From Pseudomonas sp. S35 (GTDB taxonomy: Bacteria > Pseudomonadota > Gammaproteobacteria > Pseudomonadales > Pseudomonadaceae), in NCBI RefSeq assembly GCF_009866765.1, contig NZ_CP019431.1, forward strand, positions 4,340,001 to 4,404,000: DNA of 64,000 nucleotides. Direction: 5' to 3'. Numbering within the stretch: the first letter of the stretch is position 1; each line of letters starts with the position of its first letter. The notes below the pieces were generated by a model. The model searched no databases, was not told the origin of the DNA, and saw only the letters and a list, made by a program, of their open reading frames with translations. Shown piece after piece: positions 6,601 through 14,724 of this stretch. Position numbers and translations under genes: made by a program.

Positions 6601-6716
6601 CCGCCCGCCAGCGTGACCGGCGGCGCGCCATCCGCTGGACCTCGGCCATCGTTGGCCTGACCTTCCTCACCATCGTTCTCTTGGGCCCTGCCATCGGCGG
6701 CCTGATCACTCAATAG
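6597..6716 (+). CDS. Single-span membrane micro-protein, 39 aa
   Basis: The ATG overlaps the previous stop (ATGA). A basic N-terminus (MTARQRDRRRAIRW) is followed by one membrane helix (TSAIVGLTFLTIVLLGPAIG). The positive-inside pattern predicts an N-in orientation. Too small for a family call; strict gene chaining supports it. Confidence 0.6.
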   Translation: MTARQRDRRRAIRWTSAIVGLTFLTIVLLGPAIGGLITQ

Positions 6717-6725
6717 GTAAACCCC

Positions 6726-7010
6726 ATGTCCACCAAAGAAGCCGGCGGCCCGGCGTTTCCTCTGCCTGCCGAACAGTGCATTCACACTGAAAGCCAAGGA
6801 ATTATCGGAACAGAAGGTTATGGCCGTCATGCCGAATATGGCATGACCCTGCGCGATTACTTTGCGGCCAAGGCAATGGCAGCGCTCATCGCCAACTATC
6901 CGTCGCACAGCATGAAAATCCGCTCGCACGGAAAAGAGGCGTTTGTATCGGGCCAAGTGATCGACGCCTACATGATCGCCGACGCAATGTTGGCTGCTCG
7001 CTCCGCCTAA
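6726..7010 (+). CDS. Conserved phage protein of unknown function, 94 aa
   Basis: It contains the GMTLRDYFAAKAMAAL motif found in many small prophage proteins of proteobacteria, followed by a C-terminal helix (VIDAYMIADAMLAARSA). The function is not known. It lies between the small-ORF chain and recT. Confidence 0.7.
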   Translation: MSTKEAGGPAFPLPAEQCIHTESQGIIGTEGYGRHAEYGMTLRDYFAAKAMAALIANYPSHSMKIRSHGKEAFVSGQVIDAYMIADAMLAARSA

Positions 7011-7064
7011 ACCCTTCCCCCTTCACCCCCTCAATGCTGCGCACGTCGCGGCAAGGAAACTCTT

Positions 7065-7826
7065 GTGTCCGAATTAACCATCAAGCCCACGTTCAGCCTG
7101 GCGCCGCAAAACCTCGATGATGCGTTGAGGTTCGCCGACTTCCTCGCGGCATCCGACATTGTCCCGAAGGACTTTCAGAAAAAGCCCGCCAACATCCTGG
7201 TGGCCGTGCAGTGGGGCATGGAGCTGGGCCTGCAGCCCATGCAAGCCATGCAAAGCATCGCGGTCATCAACGGGCGCCCGTCGCTCTGGGGTGACGCGGT
7301 CATCGCCCTGGTCCGCAGCTCGCCGCTGTGTGAGTACGTGTACGAGACCGACGACGGCGAGACGGCTTCCTGCCGGGTGAAGCGTGTCGGCGAAGACGAA
7401 CAGACCCGCACGTTCAGCATGACCGACGCCCAGCAGGCCGGCCTCAAGGGCAAGCAAGGCCCATGGGCGCAGTACCCGAAGCGTATGCGCCAGATGCGCG
7501 CCCGCTCTTTCGCCCTTCGAGACGTGTTCCCCGACGTGCTGCGCGGCATGCCGATGGCCGAGGAAGTCCAGGACATCCCAACCGAGCGCGAGCTCAACCA
7601 GTCACTGCCCCGCAAGGCCGAAGAGCCGAAGGTGCTGCCGGCTTACCCCGACAGCAAGCTCGACGAGAACGCGGAGAAGTGGCGCGGGATGATCGCTGCC
7701 GGCCGCACCAGCCCAGAGCACCTGCTAACCAACCTGGTCAGCAAGTACACCGTCACCCCTGAGCAGATCGAGCGCATCAACGCTCTGACGCCAATCGAAG
7801 GAGAAGTCACCAATGAAAGTGCATAA
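7065..7826 (+). CDS. recT: RecT-family single-strand annealing protein
   Basis: The 253-residue protein matches phage RecT homologues: LAPQNLDDALRFADFLAASD, the NILVAVQWGMELGLQPMQAM motif, NGRPSLWGDAVIALV and YPKRMRQMRARSFALRDVFP. RecT anneals complementary single strands and partners with an exonuclease. The start is a GTG with AAGGAA 7 nt upstream. The stop overlaps the next gene, a YqaJ exonuclease, by 14 nt, so the annealase and exonuclease are translationally linked as in RecET or lambda Red. Confidence 0.9.
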   Translation: MSELTIKPTFSLAPQNLDDALRFADFLAASDIVPKDFQKKPANILVAVQWGMELGLQPMQAMQSIAVINGRPSLWGDAVIALVRSSPLCEYVYETDDGETASCRVKRVGEDEQTRTFSMTDAQQAGLKGKQGPWAQYPKRMRQMRARSFALRDVFPDVLRGMPMAEEVQDIPTERELNQSLPRKAEEPKVLPAYPDSKLDENAEKWRGMIAAGRTSPEHLLTNLVSKYTVTPEQIERINALTPIEGEVTNESA

Positions 7827-9468
7827 CGTCCAGCAGGGCACGCCGGAATGGCTGGCCCTTCGCGCAAGTCACTTCACCGCTTCGGAGGCGCCCGCGATGA
7901 TGGGCGCTTCGAAGTTCCAGACCCGCAACGATCTGCTGGCAATGAAAAAGACCGGCATTGTTCCGGACGTTACCCCGCAACAACAGGCCGCGTTCGACCG
8001 TGGCCATGCTACCGAGGAAATGGCGCGCCCCCTGGCCGAGGAAGACATCGGCGAAGAGCTGTACCCAATCGTCGGCACCAGCGGCAACCTGCTGGCCTCG
8101 ATGGATGGCGCCACGATGCTGGGTGACGTCCTGTTCGAACACAAACTGTGGAACGAGAAGGTCGCCACGCAGATCCGCGCCGGCGAGCTGGACCCGCACT
8201 ATTACTGGCAGCTTGAGCAGCAGCTGCTGGTCAGCGGTGCTGAACGCGTGCTGTTCGTCTGTTCAGATGGCACCCGCGACAAGTACGTGAGCATGGAATA
8301 CAGCCCGGTACCGGGGCGCCGTGAAGAACTGATCGCCGGTTGGGCCCAGTTCGAACAGGACCTGGGCGAATTCGTCCCGCAGGAAACCAAGGTCGAAGCA
8401 ATCGGCGCCGCCCCTGATCAGCTGCCCGCGCTGCGCATCGATGTTACGGGCATGGTCACTGCCAGCAACCTGGACGCCTTCAAGTCGCATGCCCTGACCG
8501 TTATCAGCAACATCAGCACCGAGCTGAAAACCGACCAGGACTTCGCCGACGCTGACGCCACGGTCAAGTGGTGTAGCGAGGTCGAGGACAAGCTCAAGGC
8601 CGCGAAAGAACACGCCCTGAGCCAAACCGAGAGCATCGACGTGCTGTTCAAGGCAATTGATGACATCACGGCCGAGACCCGGCGCAAGCGCCTGGAACTG
8701 GAAAAGCTGGTCAAGGCACGCAAGGAAATGATCCGCAGCGACATCGTCATGGATGCGGCCAAGGCTTTGCAGGACCACATCGACCAGATCAACGGAACGC
8801 TGGGTGGCCGCATTCGCATGCCGCGTGTGGCTTCCGACTTTGCAGGCGCCATCAAGGGCAAGAAGTCGGTATCCAGCCTCCAGGAAGCCGCCGACAGCGA
8901 ACTGGCACGGGCGAAGATCGAAGCCAGCCGGATCGCCGACGGAATCCGAGTCAACCAAGCCACCCTCAACGAACTGGCAGCTGACTACAAGTTCCTGTTC
9001 CACGACTTCCAGGAACTGGCGCTCAAGGCCAATGATGACCTGGTGGCGCTGATAAAGGTCCGGATCAACGAGCACGAAGAGCAACAGGCCCAGATCAAGC
9101 GCCAGGAAGAGGAAAAGGCGCAGCAGCTCGCAGCCCAACAGCTACAGCGGGTCGTTGAGCCGGTTGTTGATCCCGTGATTGAGCAGCCCGCGAAAGCCAC
9201 AGAACAGCCAGCGCAGGTTGCTGCCACGCCGATCAAGACGGCTGTAGCAGTTCAACAGCCCGTTGACGATGGCCGGCACTTCAAGCTGGGCGACCTTAGC
9301 GACCGCCTCGGCTTCGTCGTGTCGGCCAGCTTCATGAGTTCGCTGGGCTTCGAAGCTGCGGCCCGTGAGCGTGGTGCCACGCTGTACCGCGAATGCGACT
9401 TCCCGCGTATCTGTACCGCCCTGGTCAACCACATCCAGGCAGTACAGGCCCAACTGGCTGCAGCCTGA
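7813..9468 (+). CDS. YqaJ-type recombination exonuclease with coiled-coil extension
   Basis: Residues 1 to about 170 form a YqaJ/lambda-exonuclease nuclease core: GTPEWLALRASHFTASEAP, then Glu68/69 (HATEEM), Asp98 (ASMDGA) and Glu109/Lys111 (LFEHKLW), the PD-(D/E)XK residues. Residues about 200-430 are long helical, charged and coiled-coil-like. The tail (about 455-551) has another small domain (HFKLGDLSDRLGF) rich in helices. It would resect double-strand ends for the RecT protein encoded just upstream. At 551 residues it is much longer than lambda exonuclease (226). Confidence 0.88.
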   Translation: MKVHNVQQGTPEWLALRASHFTASEAPAMMGASKFQTRNDLLAMKKTGIVPDVTPQQQAAFDRGHATEEMARPLAEEDIGEELYPIVGTSGNLLASMDGATMLGDVLFEHKLWNEKVATQIRAGELDPHYYWQLEQQLLVSGAERVLFVCSDGTRDKYVSMEYSPVPGRREELIAGWAQFEQDLGEFVPQETKVEAIGAAPDQLPALRIDVTGMVTASNLDAFKSHALTVISNISTELKTDQDFADADATVKWCSEVEDKLKAAKEHALSQTESIDVLFKAIDDITAETRRKRLELEKLVKARKEMIRSDIVMDAAKALQDHIDQINGTLGGRIRMPRVASDFAGAIKGKKSVSSLQEAADSELARAKIEASRIADGIRVNQATLNELAADYKFLFHDFQELALKANDDLVALIKVRINEHEEQQAQIKRQEEEKAQQLAAQQLQRVVEPVVDPVIEQPAKATEQPAQVAATPIKTAVAVQQPVDDGRHFKLGDLSDRLGFVVSASFMSSLGFEAAARERGATLYRECDFPRICTALVNHIQAVQAQLAAA

Positions 9469-9470
9469 TC

Positions 9471-9671
9471 ATGGCGGCTCAATCCATCCTCGACATCTAC
9501 GACAGTGTCGAGGAGTTCGCCGGAATCCTGGCCTCCGCTGAGCTGCACGCCAGCGGGGAATGGGAACTGGAATTCGTCGAGAACATCCGCGCCAGCTTCA
9601 AGCGTTACGGCGCCCATACCAATCTGAGCCCCGCTCAACAATCGAAGCTTGAGCGGATCGCCAAGCACTGA
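9471..9671 (+). CDS. Small helical phage protein, 66 aa
   Basis: The protein (MAAQSILDIYDSVEEFAGIL, ending LSPAQQSKLERIAKH) starts 2 nt after the YqaJ stop. It is predicted helical, acidic in the first half and basic at the end. No function is recognised; tight packing in the recombination module supports its reality. Confidence 0.7.
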   Translation: MAAQSILDIYDSVEEFAGILASAELHASGEWELEFVENIRASFKRYGAHTNLSPAQQSKLERIAKH

Positions 9672-9680
9672 GGAATGCCC

Positions 9681-10748
9681 ATGAAGACTGAACACCGCGA
9701 CATCATCGAGCGCGCCAAGTTGGCGGGCGTTGAGCCGTCCTACCTGGCCCACGAACTGCTTGTGCATGACCTGGTCAACGCTGGGCTCTTCGAGCTGAAG
9801 AACCTGCACTCGCCCTACGGCAAGCTGAATGAAGGTCAGCAGCAGGAAGTCATTGACCGCATGACGAAGGCCGCAACCGAGGCCGCGTTCAACGCAATCG
9901 CCATCATCAGCTCGCGCAATGTCGAAACCATCGAAGTCGAAGTGGTAGACGCCAAGTTCAAGAAAAAGGCAATCACCATCACCGCCAGCATTGACGTCAA
10001 CGCGCCGGATGCTACGGCCCTGGCCAAGGTTCCCGGGAAGATGTGCCTACTTGTGCTGGCGCCTACCGACTATGAAGAAGGCCTCGACTTCATTCAGCCG
10101 GACCGTGACCAAAAGGATTTGGCGCTGCACGTCAGTGATCTGACTGGCAACCTGTTCCCCGCTGGCGGTACCGGCGCCGATGAACTCGCGAGCTATGACG
10201 ACACCGTTCCAGATGGTCAGGATCCGCTGTACAGCGATGCTGTGGTGTTCGTCATCGAGTCCCGCCGCCCGAGCATTTCGGCGATTCAGCGCAAATTGAA
10301 GATCGGATACAACCGTGCAGCGCGGATGCTTGAAGGCATGGAACAGACCGGCATTGTCTCTGCGATGAACTCCAACGGCGCACGCGAGGTGCTGCGCCCG
10401 GTCCTGACAACTCCAACCGGCGCTGACGAACCGGATGGCGAACACCCGCTGGGCACCGCCGAAGATCTGGCCGAGCGCACCGGCGGCGCTGGCGATACCG
10501 GCGCCGACCTGGGCAAAGAGTTCGGCGAATTCACCTACGACGATGCGGCCCAGCTGATCGTGCTCAAGTCCAACAACAAGGCGTTTAAGGCCCACTGGAT
10601 CCAGAGCCGCCTGGCCATCGACAGCGACAAGGCCGCATCCCTACTGATTCGCTTGCTCGACAACGGCGTGATCGAGCTGGAAGGCGAAGGCGAAACCGCC
10701 ATGGACCACAGCTACAAGGTAATCGCCACCCTGGCCGACGTGACCTAA
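9681..10748 (+). CDS. Phage protein with one clear and one possible FtsK-gamma winged helix
   Basis: The protein has 355 residues. Residues 182-239 (DPLYSDAVVFVIESRRPSIS, then QRKLKIGYNRAARMLEGME) are a near-canonical FtsK gamma domain, the winged helix that reads KOPS sequences on the host chromosome. Residues 285-345 (TYDDAAQLIVLKSNN, WIQSRLAIDSDKAASLLIRL) look like a second, diverged copy. The N-terminal ~150 residues are an unrelated domain I do not recognise. No FtsK motor is present. The ATG at 9681 is preferred over 9675 because AGGA sits too close to the latter. It lies in the recombination module. Confidence 0.8.
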   Translation: MKTEHRDIIERAKLAGVEPSYLAHELLVHDLVNAGLFELKNLHSPYGKLNEGQQQEVIDRMTKAATEAAFNAIAIISSRNVETIEVEVVDAKFKKKAITITASIDVNAPDATALAKVPGKMCLLVLAPTDYEEGLDFIQPDRDQKDLALHVSDLTGNLFPAGGTGADELASYDDTVPDGQDPLYSDAVVFVIESRRPSISAIQRKLKIGYNRAARMLEGMEQTGIVSAMNSNGAREVLRPVLTTPTGADEPDGEHPLGTAEDLAERTGGAGDTGADLGKEFGEFTYDDAAQLIVLKSNNKAFKAHWIQSRLAIDSDKAASLLIRLLDNGVIELEGEGETAMDHSYKVIATLADVT

Positions 10749-10769
10749 ACCCATTCCCGCAACACCACC

Positions 10770-10790
10770 AGGCGCCTACAGGCGCCTTTC
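10770..10790 (+). terminator. Terminator-like hairpin between recombination genes
   Basis: AGGCGCC, loop TAC, AGGCGCC then TTTC. The same type of GGCGCC hairpin recurs at 11846-11866. It lies just ahead of the DnaQ-like gene, in the sense orientation of the operon. The T-run is short, so it may be a processing or pausing element. Confidence 0.5.
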
Positions 10791-10809
10791 TTGTGCCTGG
10801 AGAAAACCT

Positions 10810-11421
10810 ATGTCCGAGTTGATTTGCTTCTTCGATACCGAAACCACTGGCCTGCCGCTGTTCAAATCGCCCAGCGATCACCCTGATCAGCCGCATATCG
10901 TCGACATCTGCGCGCTGCTGTACACCCCTGACGGTGTGCTGGTGGACTCGTTCGAAGCGATGGTGAAGCCCGATGGCTGGGTAATCCCGAACGAGGTGGC
11001 GGTGATACATGGCATCACCACCGAAATGGCCCTGGAACACGGCATTCCAGAGCGTGAAGCGGTTGCCGGCTTCATGAGCATCATGGCCCAAGCCGGTCTA
11101 CGGGTTGCGCACAACGTCTCGTTCGATGACCGCATCTTGCGCATCGGCTTGAAGCGTTTCATGGACGAAGCCACCGCCGACGAATTCAAGGCCGGGGCGA
11201 AGTACTGCACCTGCCAGTCCTCGACCAATATCGTCAAATGCCCGCCGACTGAACGCATGATCGCCGCCGGCCGTGGGCGTCAGTTCAAACAGCCTTCGGT
11301 GGCCGAGGCCCTGTTGCACTTCACCGGTGAAGAACTGGTCGGTGGCCACCGCGCGCGGCCCGATACCGAAGCCTGCGCCCGCATCTACTTCGCCATGAAC
11401 CCGCCTGCTCAGGTGGCGTAA
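10810..11421 (+). CDS. DnaQ-like 3'-5' exonuclease (DEDDh)
   Basis: The 203-residue protein shows ExoI FFDTETTGLP (Asp9, Glu11), ExoII HNVSFDDRIL and ExoIII HRARPDTEACARIY, which define a DEDDh exonuclease. It resembles the proofreading epsilon family and the exonucleases in phage recombination cassettes. An insert with YCTCQSS and a C-terminal LLHFTGEELVGGHRA are typical. It probably trims single strands in recombination or repair. The ATG has GGAGAAAACCT in front. Confidence 0.88.
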   Translation: MSELICFFDTETTGLPLFKSPSDHPDQPHIVDICALLYTPDGVLVDSFEAMVKPDGWVIPNEVAVIHGITTEMALEHGIPEREAVAGFMSIMAQAGLRVAHNVSFDDRILRIGLKRFMDEATADEFKAGAKYCTCQSSTNIVKCPPTERMIAAGRGRQFKQPSVAEALLHFTGEELVGGHRARPDTEACARIYFAMNPPAQVA

Positions 11422-11426
11422 AGGAA

Positions 11427-11446
11427 AGCGCCCCGGAAGGGGCGCT
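11427..11446. terminator. Hairpin between convergent prophage genes
   Basis: AGCGCCCC (11427-11434), loop GGAA, GGGGCGCT (11439-11446): a perfect 8-bp stem with a GNRA-type tetraloop between the exonuclease stop and the end of the minus-strand gene. The flanking T/A tracts are poor. Confidence 0.5.
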
Positions 11447-11449
11447 AGC

Positions 11450-11764
11450 TCAACGCTTAAAACCGTCCATCAGCTTGGACCTGGCGTATGCAGTCGCGCC
11501 CTGCTTCTGCATGTCCTCCCAGCTTTCAAACTCAGTGTTTGCGGCGAGGAACGCGTCGAACTTGTCGTCGGGCAAAGCAATGAACTCTTCTTTTGTAGTG
11601 ACGCCAATGTCAGCGAGCAGCTCGTCAAAGCCCGCGTATTTGCTGTGACTCGACACAAAATCATCAGTGAGGATTTCTGCCAGAGAAACCTCGTGAGAGC
11701 CTTGAAGCTTTTCCATATTTTCTTGCAGACGTTTCAGGCCTGACAGGTCAGACGTTACTTTCAT
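11450..11764 (-). CDS. Conserved prophage protein on the opposite strand, 104 aa
   Basis: The ATG at 11764 has GGAAG 6 nt upstream. The protein begins MKVTSDLSGLKRLQENMEKL, then has SLAEILTDDFVSSHSKYAGF and a WEDMQKQGATAYARSKL tail. The pattern (a short N-terminal helix, then an L-x-D-F-x-x-x-H-S/T-K block) is common in small phage and bacterial proteins of unknown function. It is transcribed against the PL operon and could be expressed in the lysogen. Confidence 0.7.
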   Translation of the reverse strand: MKVTSDLSGLKRLQENMEKLQGSHEVSLAEILTDDFVSSHSKYAGFDELLADIGVTTKEEFIALPDDKFDAFLAANTEFESWEDMQKQGATAYARSKLMDGFKR

Positions 11765-11845
11765 TTTCACTTCCTTCTGATGGTAGGCGAGGCGCCCAAG
11801 CCTCAACCCTAGCACCTAATTTCAATTCCACACCCACTCAAATCC

Positions 11846-11866
11846 AGGCGCCTTCGGGCGCCTTTC
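11846..11866 (+). terminator. Terminator-like hairpin before the C5-methylase gene
   Basis: AGGCGCC (11846-11852), loop TTCG, GGCGCCT (11857-11863), TTTC. UUCG is a highly stable tetraloop. It sits 24 nt before the methylase start, in the sense orientation. Confidence 0.55.
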
Positions 11867-11889
11867 TCTTGCCCAAAGGAAACCGCCGC

Positions 11890-13683
11890 ATGATGCTCAA
11901 GCGAATTTTCAAGCACTTCCATTTTTGCTGCGGCCTCGGCGGCGGCGCCAAAGGGTTCAACAAAGCCAAGCCCGTGGTGGGCAACATGCAGGCCGAGTGG
12001 CAGTGCATTGGCGGAATTGACGTTGACCCGGCCGGGTTGCGCGACTTCCAGCGCCTGTCGGGTGTGCCCGGTACCCTGATGGATCTGTTCACCCTACCGA
12101 TGTACACCGCCTTCCACGGCAAGCCGCCACCACCTGGTTGGGTTGAGGCTGGCCCTGACGATGTACGCCGCGCCGCTGGCTACGAACGCCCCGACGCAGT
12201 CTTCATCAGCAGCCCATGCAAAGGCGCCTCTGGCCTGCTGTCCGAGACAATGAGCCTGACCCCGAAGTACCAGGCCCTCAACGAACTGACGCTGCGCTGC
12301 GTGTGGCTGATGTGCGAAGCCTGGAAGGATGACCCCGTATCGTTGATCGTTTTCGAGAACGTGCCGCGCCTGGCCACCCGTGGTCGGCACCTGCTGGACC
12401 AGATCAACAAGCTGCTGAACCACTACGGTTATGCAGTTGCAGAAACCACCCACGACTGTGGCGTCATCGGCGGTCTGGCCCAGAGCCGCAAGCGCTTCTT
12501 GCTGGTGGCCAGGCACATCGAGAAGGTACCGCCCTTCCTGTACGAGCCGGAAAAGAAAACCCTCAAGTCGGTCGGTTCGATCCTGGGCCGCATGCCCATG
12601 GCCGGCGACGTGGAAGCCGCGGGCCCTATGCACAGGGTACCGGCGCTGCAATGGAAAACATGGGTGCGGCTCGCCCTGGTCGAAGCCGGCAAGGACTGGC
12701 GCTGCCTGAATGACCTGGTGATCGAGGACGGCTACCTGCGCGACCTGGTCATTGTTCCGCAATTCCGGGACGGTTTCCTGGGCGTGCACGACTGGAACGA
12801 AACCGCCGGTACCGTCGCTGCGCGCAGCGGGCCAACCAACGGCAAGTTCTCGGTAGCTGACCCACGGGCCAGAACTGGCGCCTTGCAATACCAGCAGTAC
12901 GGCGTCCGCCGCTGGGACGAAACCAGCGGCGCGGTGATCGGCGTCAAGTCGCCCGGACAAGGGACGTTCAGCGTTGCTGACCCTCGACCAGCGGGTGTTC
13001 GCCACAACAACGTGTACCGGGTGTGCAAGATGGATGGCCCGGCCGGGACGGTAACCGGTGGCCAGTCGCCAAGCGCCGGTGGCCAATGCATCGCTGATCC
13101 CCGCGACCCAGGTATTGGGCATGCCAAGTACAACGTGGCCCAATGGGATGGTGTATCACGCACGGTTATCTCAGGCAGCACCACGGGCCAGGGTGCTTTC
13201 GCTGTTCAGGATCCACGTCCAGGCATGAAGCGCGGCAAGGGCGATGCCTGGTTGACCGGTGGCCACTACGGCGTCACCAGCTGGAACGACCAGTGCGGTG
13301 CCGTTTCCGCCAGTGCTCGCCAGGACAACGGCCGGTGGTCTGTTGCAGATCCCCGCATGCCGGAAGCCAGCGAGCGCTTGACCTGCGTAATCGAAAGCCT
13401 CGACGGCACTTGGCACCGGCCATTCACCACCCTTGAGCTGGCCGCGCTGCAGAGCCTGGTTGAGCCAGAGGAATGGTTTGAGTTGGATGGCCTGAGCGAC
13501 CAGGCCTGGCGCGAGCGAATCGGGAACGCTGTTCCACCGGCAGCCGCCGAAGCAATCGCCCACGTGATGGGCACCACCCTGTTGCTGGCAGAGGCCGGCG
13601 AAACCTTCATGCTCAACAGCATGCCGATCTGGGTTCAGCCCGTAGCGGTGGCGTTGAGCGTATCCCAGCAGGTAACGCCATGA
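11890..13683 (+). CDS. DNA (cytosine-5) methyltransferase with five-fold repeat region
   Basis: The 597-residue protein has the C5-methylase motifs: motif I FCCGLGGGAKGF, motif IV SSPCKGASG (Cys110), motif VI FENVPR (Glu156), motif VIII AQSRKRFLLVA and motif X RIGNAVPPAAAEAI near the C-terminus. Between motifs VIII and X, about residues 300-490, are five degenerate ~38-residue repeats built around W-[DN]-x-x-x-G-x-V, then G-x-F-[AS]-V-x-DPR. That is where the target-recognition domain should be. The phage probably methylates its own DNA against host restriction. The ATG at 11890 has AAAGGAAA upstream. The gene overlaps the next ORF by 4 nt. Confidence 0.88.
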   Translation: MMLKRIFKHFHFCCGLGGGAKGFNKAKPVVGNMQAEWQCIGGIDVDPAGLRDFQRLSGVPGTLMDLFTLPMYTAFHGKPPPPGWVEAGPDDVRRAAGYERPDAVFISSPCKGASGLLSETMSLTPKYQALNELTLRCVWLMCEAWKDDPVSLIVFENVPRLATRGRHLLDQINKLLNHYGYAVAETTHDCGVIGGLAQSRKRFLLVARHIEKVPPFLYEPEKKTLKSVGSILGRMPMAGDVEAAGPMHRVPALQWKTWVRLALVEAGKDWRCLNDLVIEDGYLRDLVIVPQFRDGFLGVHDWNETAGTVAARSGPTNGKFSVADPRARTGALQYQQYGVRRWDETSGAVIGVKSPGQGTFSVADPRPAGVRHNNVYRVCKMDGPAGTVTGGQSPSAGGQCIADPRDPGIGHAKYNVAQWDGVSRTVISGSTTGQGAFAVQDPRPGMKRGKGDAWLTGGHYGVTSWNDQCGAVSASARQDNGRWSVADPRMPEASERLTCVIESLDGTWHRPFTTLELAALQSLVEPEEWFELDGLSDQAWRERIGNAVPPAAAEAIAHVMGTTLLLAEAGETFMLNSMPIWVQPVAVALSVSQQVTP

Positions 13684-14402
13684 TCCATTACCACGGCACA
13701 CCGATTGGCGGGAGCCGGCAGGATGCTGCTCGTTTTCTTGCCGGCCGGCATGCCCTGGTGCCATTTCCGCGACAGGACGACATGGGCATCGTTGCCGATG
13801 TCTGCCAGTCGTTCGTCTTCGACAACGGTGCATTTTCGGTCTGGAAGAAAGGCGGCAAGCTGGATGTTGATGGCTATACCGCCTGGGTCGAGCAATGGCA
13901 CCGGCACCCGGGCTTCGACTGGGCCTTGATACCTGATGTCATTGATGGGGACGAAGCGGCAAACGATGCGCTGCTTTCGGCTTGGCCCAGGGAGTTGCGC
14001 GGCGTACCGGTCTGGCACCTGCATGAATCCATTGAGCGACTGGAGCGTCTCGCCAATGAATGGCCGACGGTTGCCTTTGGCAGTTCCGGCCAATGGGCAA
14101 GCCCCGGCACAGATGCCTGGTGGAAACGAATGGGCACCGCCATGGCCGCTGTATGCGATGACCGGGGCCGGCCGGTGTGCCGCCTGCACGGCCTGCGCAT
14201 GCTCGACCCCTCGATATTCCAGCACCTGCCCTTCGCCTCTGCCGACTCCACGAATGCGGCAGTCAACGGCGGAAGCATCAGCCGCTTTGGAATGTACGCC
14301 CCGCCAACCGCCGGCCAGCGCGCCAACGTGATCGCCGACCGGATTGAAGCCAACAACAGCAGCGCCGTGTGGCTGCCACCTCAACTTGAACTGATCGTCT
14401 GA
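13680..14402 (+). CDS. Putative TGT/DpdA-like TIM-barrel protein
   Basis: The 240-residue protein has FDNGAFSVWKKGG, FDWALIPDVIDGDEAANDAL, VPVWHLHESIERLERLA, VAFGSSGQWA and CRLHGLRMLDPSIF followed by FASADSTNAA. This order (an Asp-rich early strand, a His-containing strand, a G-S/G strand, then HGLRML and a final ADST) resembles the diverged tRNA-guanine transglycosylase-like barrels that include DpdA, which inserts 7-deazaguanines into DNA. The similarity is remembered, not computed, so treat it as tentative. It overlaps the C5-methylase stop by 4 nt, which supports a nucleic-acid-modification role. No deazaguanine synthesis genes are seen nearby. Confidence 0.5.
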   Translation: MIHYHGTPIGGSRQDAARFLAGRHALVPFPRQDDMGIVADVCQSFVFDNGAFSVWKKGGKLDVDGYTAWVEQWHRHPGFDWALIPDVIDGDEAANDALLSAWPRELRGVPVWHLHESIERLERLANEWPTVAFGSSGQWASPGTDAWWKRMGTAMAAVCDDRGRPVCRLHGLRMLDPSIFQHLPFASADSTNAAVNGGSISRFGMYAPPTAGQRANVIADRIEANNSSAVWLPPQLELIV

Positions 14403-14412
14403 GGCATCCCCC

Positions 14413-14724
14413 ATGAACTCACTTGCACAGCAGGCGCTTGACCGCGCCCGCCAGGCGCCCGCGCGCGCCTCCAAACTTCTCGCGCCAGTCCTAGCCAACG
14501 AGCCACTGCCCGAACTGGTCATCACCGGCCCCATCAACCGCGTCATGGAACTGGAGGGCAAGCAGTTCGCAGTTGGCTTCGTCCAGGCGCTGGGGCCATC
14601 CATCCGGCGCGAGCCCGTGCGGACCAAGGCCATTGCCGACCTGACCCGGTACGCCGCGCAGCAACCCGCCAGCGTGGCCAGCGGCGTAAAGATCGTTATC
14701 GACTTGTTGAAGGGGGCGTCATGA
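14413..14724 (+). CDS. Phage protein of unknown function, 103 aa
   Basis: The protein (MNSLAQQALDRARQAPARAS, then INRVMELEGKQFAVGFVQAL) is helical and basic at the N-terminus. It has a GAGG ribosome site and overlaps the ASCH gene by 4 nt (ATGA). No family is recognised. Confidence 0.65.
   Translation: MNSLAQQALDRARQAPARASKLLAPVLANEPLPELVITGPINRVMELEGKQFAVGFVQALGPSIRREPVRTKAIADLTRYAAQQPASVASGVKIVIDLLKGAS

Noticed and set aside
14413-14724. Considered whether the 103-aa protein is an antitoxin or anti-restriction factor
   Set aside because: No recognisable motif and no toxin partner; left as unknown.
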